A DNA stretch of 15,217 nt from an uncultured Clostridia bacterium. Its GTDB lineage: Bacteria; Bacillota; Clostridia; UBA1381; UMGS1253. A program made the position numbers and the translations under genes. The notes beneath the pieces are model-generated. The model worked only from the letters and a program-made list of their open reading frames with translations. It ran no database searches and had not been told where the DNA came from. The DNA lies in NCBI GenBank assembly GCA_937892135.1, contig CALAUK010000161.1, positions 1 to 15,217 on the forward strand. The letters are read 5' to 3'. Shown piece after piece: positions 12,508 through 15,217 of this stretch. Each line of letters opens with the position of its first letter. Position 1 is the stretch's first letter.

Positions 12508-14757
12508 ATGAGCGAATTTACAAAAGAACTTAATCCTATGCAGAAAGAGGCCGTCCTTTGCACAGAGGGCCCTGTTTTGGTGCTTGCGGGCGCAGGAAGC
12601 GGAAAAACAACGGTTCTTGTAAACAGGGTTGCTCATATTTTAAAGGATTTAAAAGTTCCGCATTACAGGGTTTTGGCGATAACATTTACAAATAAAGCCG
12701 CCAATGAAATGAGAACAAGAATAGAGAGCGTAATCGGCGCAGAGACTAAGGATATGTGGATATCCACATTTCACTCTATGTGCGTAAAGATACTTAGGAA
12801 ATATATTGTTCGTTTGGGGTATGATTCAAACTTTGCAATTTATGACACAAACGATTCTCAGACACTTATGAAGGAGTGTTTAAAAGAGCTTGACATAAGT
12901 GATAAAAACTTTCCCGCAAAGGCTGTTTTATCGCAGATAGGTAAGGCGAAAGACGAAATGCTAAGCCCTGAGGAGTACGATAATATAAACGGCGGAGATT
13001 TCAGGCTTAAAAATATATCAAAGCTTTACAGTCTTTATCAAAAGAAGCTTAAAAAGAACAATGCTCTTGATTTTGACGATTTGGTTTTTGAAACGGTTAA
13101 GCTTTTGGAAAAAAATCCTGATGTGCTTGAGTACTATCAGAATAAATTTAAATACATAATGGTAGACGAATATCAGGACACTAATAATGTTCAGTATCGC
13201 TTAGTATCGCTTCTTGCGGCAAAGCACAGGAATCTTTGCGTTGTCGGCGATGATGACCAGAGTATATATAAATTCAGAGGCGCAAATATAAGAAATATTC
13301 TTGATTTTGAAGACGAGTTTAAAGATGCTTATGTTGTTAAGCTTGAGCAAAACTACCGTTCAACAAAGAATATTTTAGATGCGGCAAATGCGGTTATTAA
13401 AAACAATCGCGGAAGAAAAGAAAAAAAGCTCTGGACAGAAGATTCCGAGGGTGACAGCATATTTGTTTATACAAGCGACAACGAACACGAAGAGGGAAGA
13501 TTTATTGCAAGAGAAATAGACAGAAAAGTGTCTGAAATGGAATATAATTTTTCTGACTTTGCGATTCTTTACAGAACGAATGCACAGTCGCGTGTGCTTG
13601 AGGAAATGCTCTTAAGGCAGGGCATACCATACAGGGTGCTTGCGGGCATGAGATTTTATGACAGAAAAGAAATTAAAGACGTTTTAGCATACTTAAGGTT
13701 TATAAATAACCCACAGGATGCGGTAAGTCTTAAAAGAATTATAAACGAGCCTAAAAGAGGCATTGGACCTACATCAATTTCAAAGGCGGAGGCAATATCC
13801 GTCCGCGAGGGAAAAAGCCTTTATGAAGTGTTTAAAAAGGCGGATATATATCCCGAAATTGTGAGAAGCAGTGCTAAGATGTTAGAATTTGTAAAGCTTA
13901 TGGACGGGTTTATTTTAAAGAAAAACAGTACCGAGCTTTGCGATTTTGTTGAAGAGGTTATAGATAAATCTGGATACCGTGCGGCGCTATCCGCGGAAAA
14001 CTCCATAGAGTCGCAGACGAGGCTTGAAAATATAGACGAGTTTATTTCAGCCGTAAAAGAGTATGTCGCAAAAGAGGAAGAGCCGACCTTTGAGGGATTT
14101 TTAGAGTCTGTGGCGTTGGTTGCAGATATTGATAATTATGACGAAGAGCAGTCGGCAGTTGTTCTTATGACGATACACTCAGCGAAAGGTCTTGAGTTTC
14201 CCGTTGTGTTTTTAGCAGGGCTTGATGAGGGAATATTCCCCGGAACAAGGTCTATTATTTCAGACGAGGAGATTGAAGAGGAGAGGCGGCTTTGTTATGT
14301 TGCGATAACAAGGGCGAGAAAACAGCTTTATATAACTCATTCATCATGCAGAATGCTGTTTGGTTCAACTCAGTACTATGCTCCGTCAAGATTTTTAAAA
14401 GAAATTCCAAAAGAGATTGTGATGGAGTTTGGAAACAAGCAGGAAAAGAAGGCGTCTTCTCGCACGGAATGGAAAGATACTTCCTACAAGAGTTCAGGCT
14501 CAGGAATTGATATAGAAAAGATTATAAGAGGAAGCAAAAGCACATTGTTTGAAAAATTCGATGTTCGTGCAGGTGCAAAGAAAGAAGGGGTTAACCTTGA
14601 TTTTTCACCTGGCGACAAGGTAAGTCATAAAAAATTCGGAGTGGGAACTATTGTTTCAGTGACCGAGCTTGGTAACGATAAAAAGCTTACCATCGAATTT
14701 GAAAATGAGGGCACAAAAAATCTTATGGGAATGTTTGCTAATCTAAAAAAGCTTTAA
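12508..14757 (+). CDS. pcrA: ATP-dependent DNA helicase PcrA (UvrD/Rep family)
   Basis: PcrA is an SF1A 3'-5' helicase for nucleotide excision repair, rolling-circle replication and removal of RecA and stalled polymerase from DNA. The 749-aa protein has all SF1 motifs: Walker A AGAGSGKT (27-34), DEYQDT (220-225), GDDDQSIYKFRGA (247-259), QNYRST (281-286), TIHSAKGLEFPVVF (about 555-568) and YVAITRARK (597-605). The C-terminal 60 residues (GDKVSHKKFGVGTIVSV) are the Tudor-like domain that binds RNA polymerase in PcrA/UvrD. The frame is open upstream to 12466, but GGAGGAG (12498-12504) and family alignment favour ATG 12508. No clear promoter is visible in the 123-nt upstream gap. The usual neighbour ligA is absent, and pncB follows after 13 nt. 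Confidence 0.96.
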   Translation: MSEFTKELNPMQKEAVLCTEGPVLVLAGAGSGKTTVLVNRVAHILKDLKVPHYRVLAITFTNKAANEMRTRIESVIGAETKDMWISTFHSMCVKILRKYIVRLGYDSNFAIYDTNDSQTLMKECLKELDISDKNFPAKAVLSQIGKAKDEMLSPEEYDNINGGDFRLKNISKLYSLYQKKLKKNNALDFDDLVFETVKLLEKNPDVLEYYQNKFKYIMVDEYQDTNNVQYRLVSLLAAKHRNLCVVGDDDQSIYKFRGANIRNILDFEDEFKDAYVVKLEQNYRSTKNILDAANAVIKNNRGRKEKKLWTEDSEGDSIFVYTSDNEHEEGRFIAREIDRKVSEMEYNFSDFAILYRTNAQSRVLEEMLLRQGIPYRVLAGMRFYDRKEIKDVLAYLRFINNPQDAVSLKRIINEPKRGIGPTSISKAEAISVREGKSLYEVFKKADIYPEIVRSSAKMLEFVKLMDGFILKKNSTELCDFVEEVIDKSGYRAALSAENSIESQTRLENIDEFISAVKEYVAKEEEPTFEGFLESVALVADIDNYDEEQSAVVLMTIHSAKGLEFPVVFLAGLDEGIFPGTRSIISDEEIEEERRLCYVAITRARKQLYITHSSCRMLFGSTQYYAPSRFLKEIPKEIVMEFGNKQEKKASSRTEWKDTSYKSSGSGIDIEKIIRGSKSTLFEKFDVRAGAKKEGVNLDFSPGDKVSHKKFGVGTIVSVTELGNDKKLTIEFENEGTKNLMGMFANLKKL

Positions 14758-14770
14758 GAGGTGGTTTACT

Positions 14771-15217
14771 ATGGAAAATATTAATTTAACAATGCTTACA
14801 GATTTTTACGAGTTTACTATGGCCAACGGATATTTTGAGCATGGCTACAAGGATAAGACAGTTTATTTTGACATGTTCTTCAGAAAGGTGCCCGATGGCG
14901 GCGGATATGCCATTATGATGGGTGTTGAGCAGATGCTTGACTATCTTGATAACTTAAAGTTTAATGATGAAGATATTGAGTTTCTTCGCAGCAAGAAAAT
15001 TTTCTCTGAAGGCTTTTTGGAATACTTAAGAAACTTCGAGTTTCAATGTGATGTGTGGTCGATAAAAGAGGGAACACCTATTTTCCCCGGTGAGCCTATT
15101 GTTACAGTAAGAGGACCCGCAATTCAGGCTCAGTTTGTCGAAACAATGATTCTTCTTACGATTAATCATCAGAGTCTTATTGCCACAAAGGCAAACAGAA
15201 TTGTTCGTGCGGCACAG
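14771..15217 (+). CDS. pncB: Nicotinate phosphoribosyltransferase, 5' part only
   Basis: The enzyme joins nicotinate to PRPP to make nicotinate mononucleotide in the NAD salvage pathway. The visible 149 residues begin with the family motif LTMLTDFYEFTMANGYF (residues 6-22). They continue with VYFDMFFRKVPDGGGYAIMMG, the EGTPIFPGEPIVTVRGP segment and NHQSLIATKANRIVRAA, all typical of the N-terminal half. The frame is open to the window edge, so the rest (about 300 or more residues) lies outside. The ATG follows an AGAGGTGG site (14757-14764), and the gene begins 13 nt after pcrA. This spacing suggests one transcript, a pairing of repair helicase and NAD salvage that may be only positional. Confidence 0.93.
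   Translation, partial: MENINLTMLTDFYEFTMANGYFEHGYKDKTVYFDMFFRKVPDGGGYAIMMGVEQMLDYLDNLKFNDEDIEFLRSKKIFSEGFLEYLRNFEFQCDVWSIKEGTPIFPGEPIVTVRGPAIQAQFVETMILLTINHQSLIATKANRIVRAAQ

Overview
The window looks like chromosomal DNA from an endospore-forming, low-GC Gram-positive bacterium of the class Clostridia. The reasons are A+T-rich intergenic DNA, strong AGGAGG-type ribosome binding sites, TTG starts, the sporulation gene spoIIR, a GerA-type germinant receptor operon and an SLH-domain surface protein. The exact genus cannot be read from the sequence. No tRNA, rRNA, CRISPR array, insertion sequence or phage gene was seen.

Layout: (1) 1-2310: the SOS repressor gene lexA, behind a good promoter that overlaps a candidate LexA box and a long hairpin-rich leader. 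It is followed 15 nt later by a secreted cohesin-like/SLH protein and a strong terminator. (2) 2368-5850: a tricistronic spore germination operon in the order gerAB-gerAC-gerAA, ending in a terminator shared with the convergent minus-strand genes. (3) 5848-7045, minus strand: spoIIR, with a sporulation-type promoter-like sequence, and downstream of it an unrecognised 140-aa gene. (4) 7076-10830: the translation cluster rpmG-secE-nusG-rplK-rplA-rplJ-rplL, with its promoters, an L10 leader/attenuator and a terminator. (5) 10872-15217: an M81 (MlrC-like) metallopeptidase, the helicase gene pcrA and the start of a nicotinate phosphoribosyltransferase gene that runs off the window.

The richest regulatory content is in the ribosomal protein cluster. 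The leaders of both rplK and rplA hold a similar small RNA element (GTGGGAG, a short hairpin, then ACCACA). It resembles the base of the L1 stalk of 23S rRNA and is probably an L1 binding site, so there appear to be two L1 operators in one operon. A third control point, the L10 leader with its own promoter and terminator, precedes rplJ. rpoB and rpoC, which usually follow rplL, are absent: a terminator and the M81 peptidase gene come next.

I did not find a clearly new multi-gene system. The best candidates for a second look are the paired L1 operators with a possible competing structure in the rplK leader, the lexA leader repeat, the lexA/surface-protein gene pair, and the unknown gene next to spoIIR.
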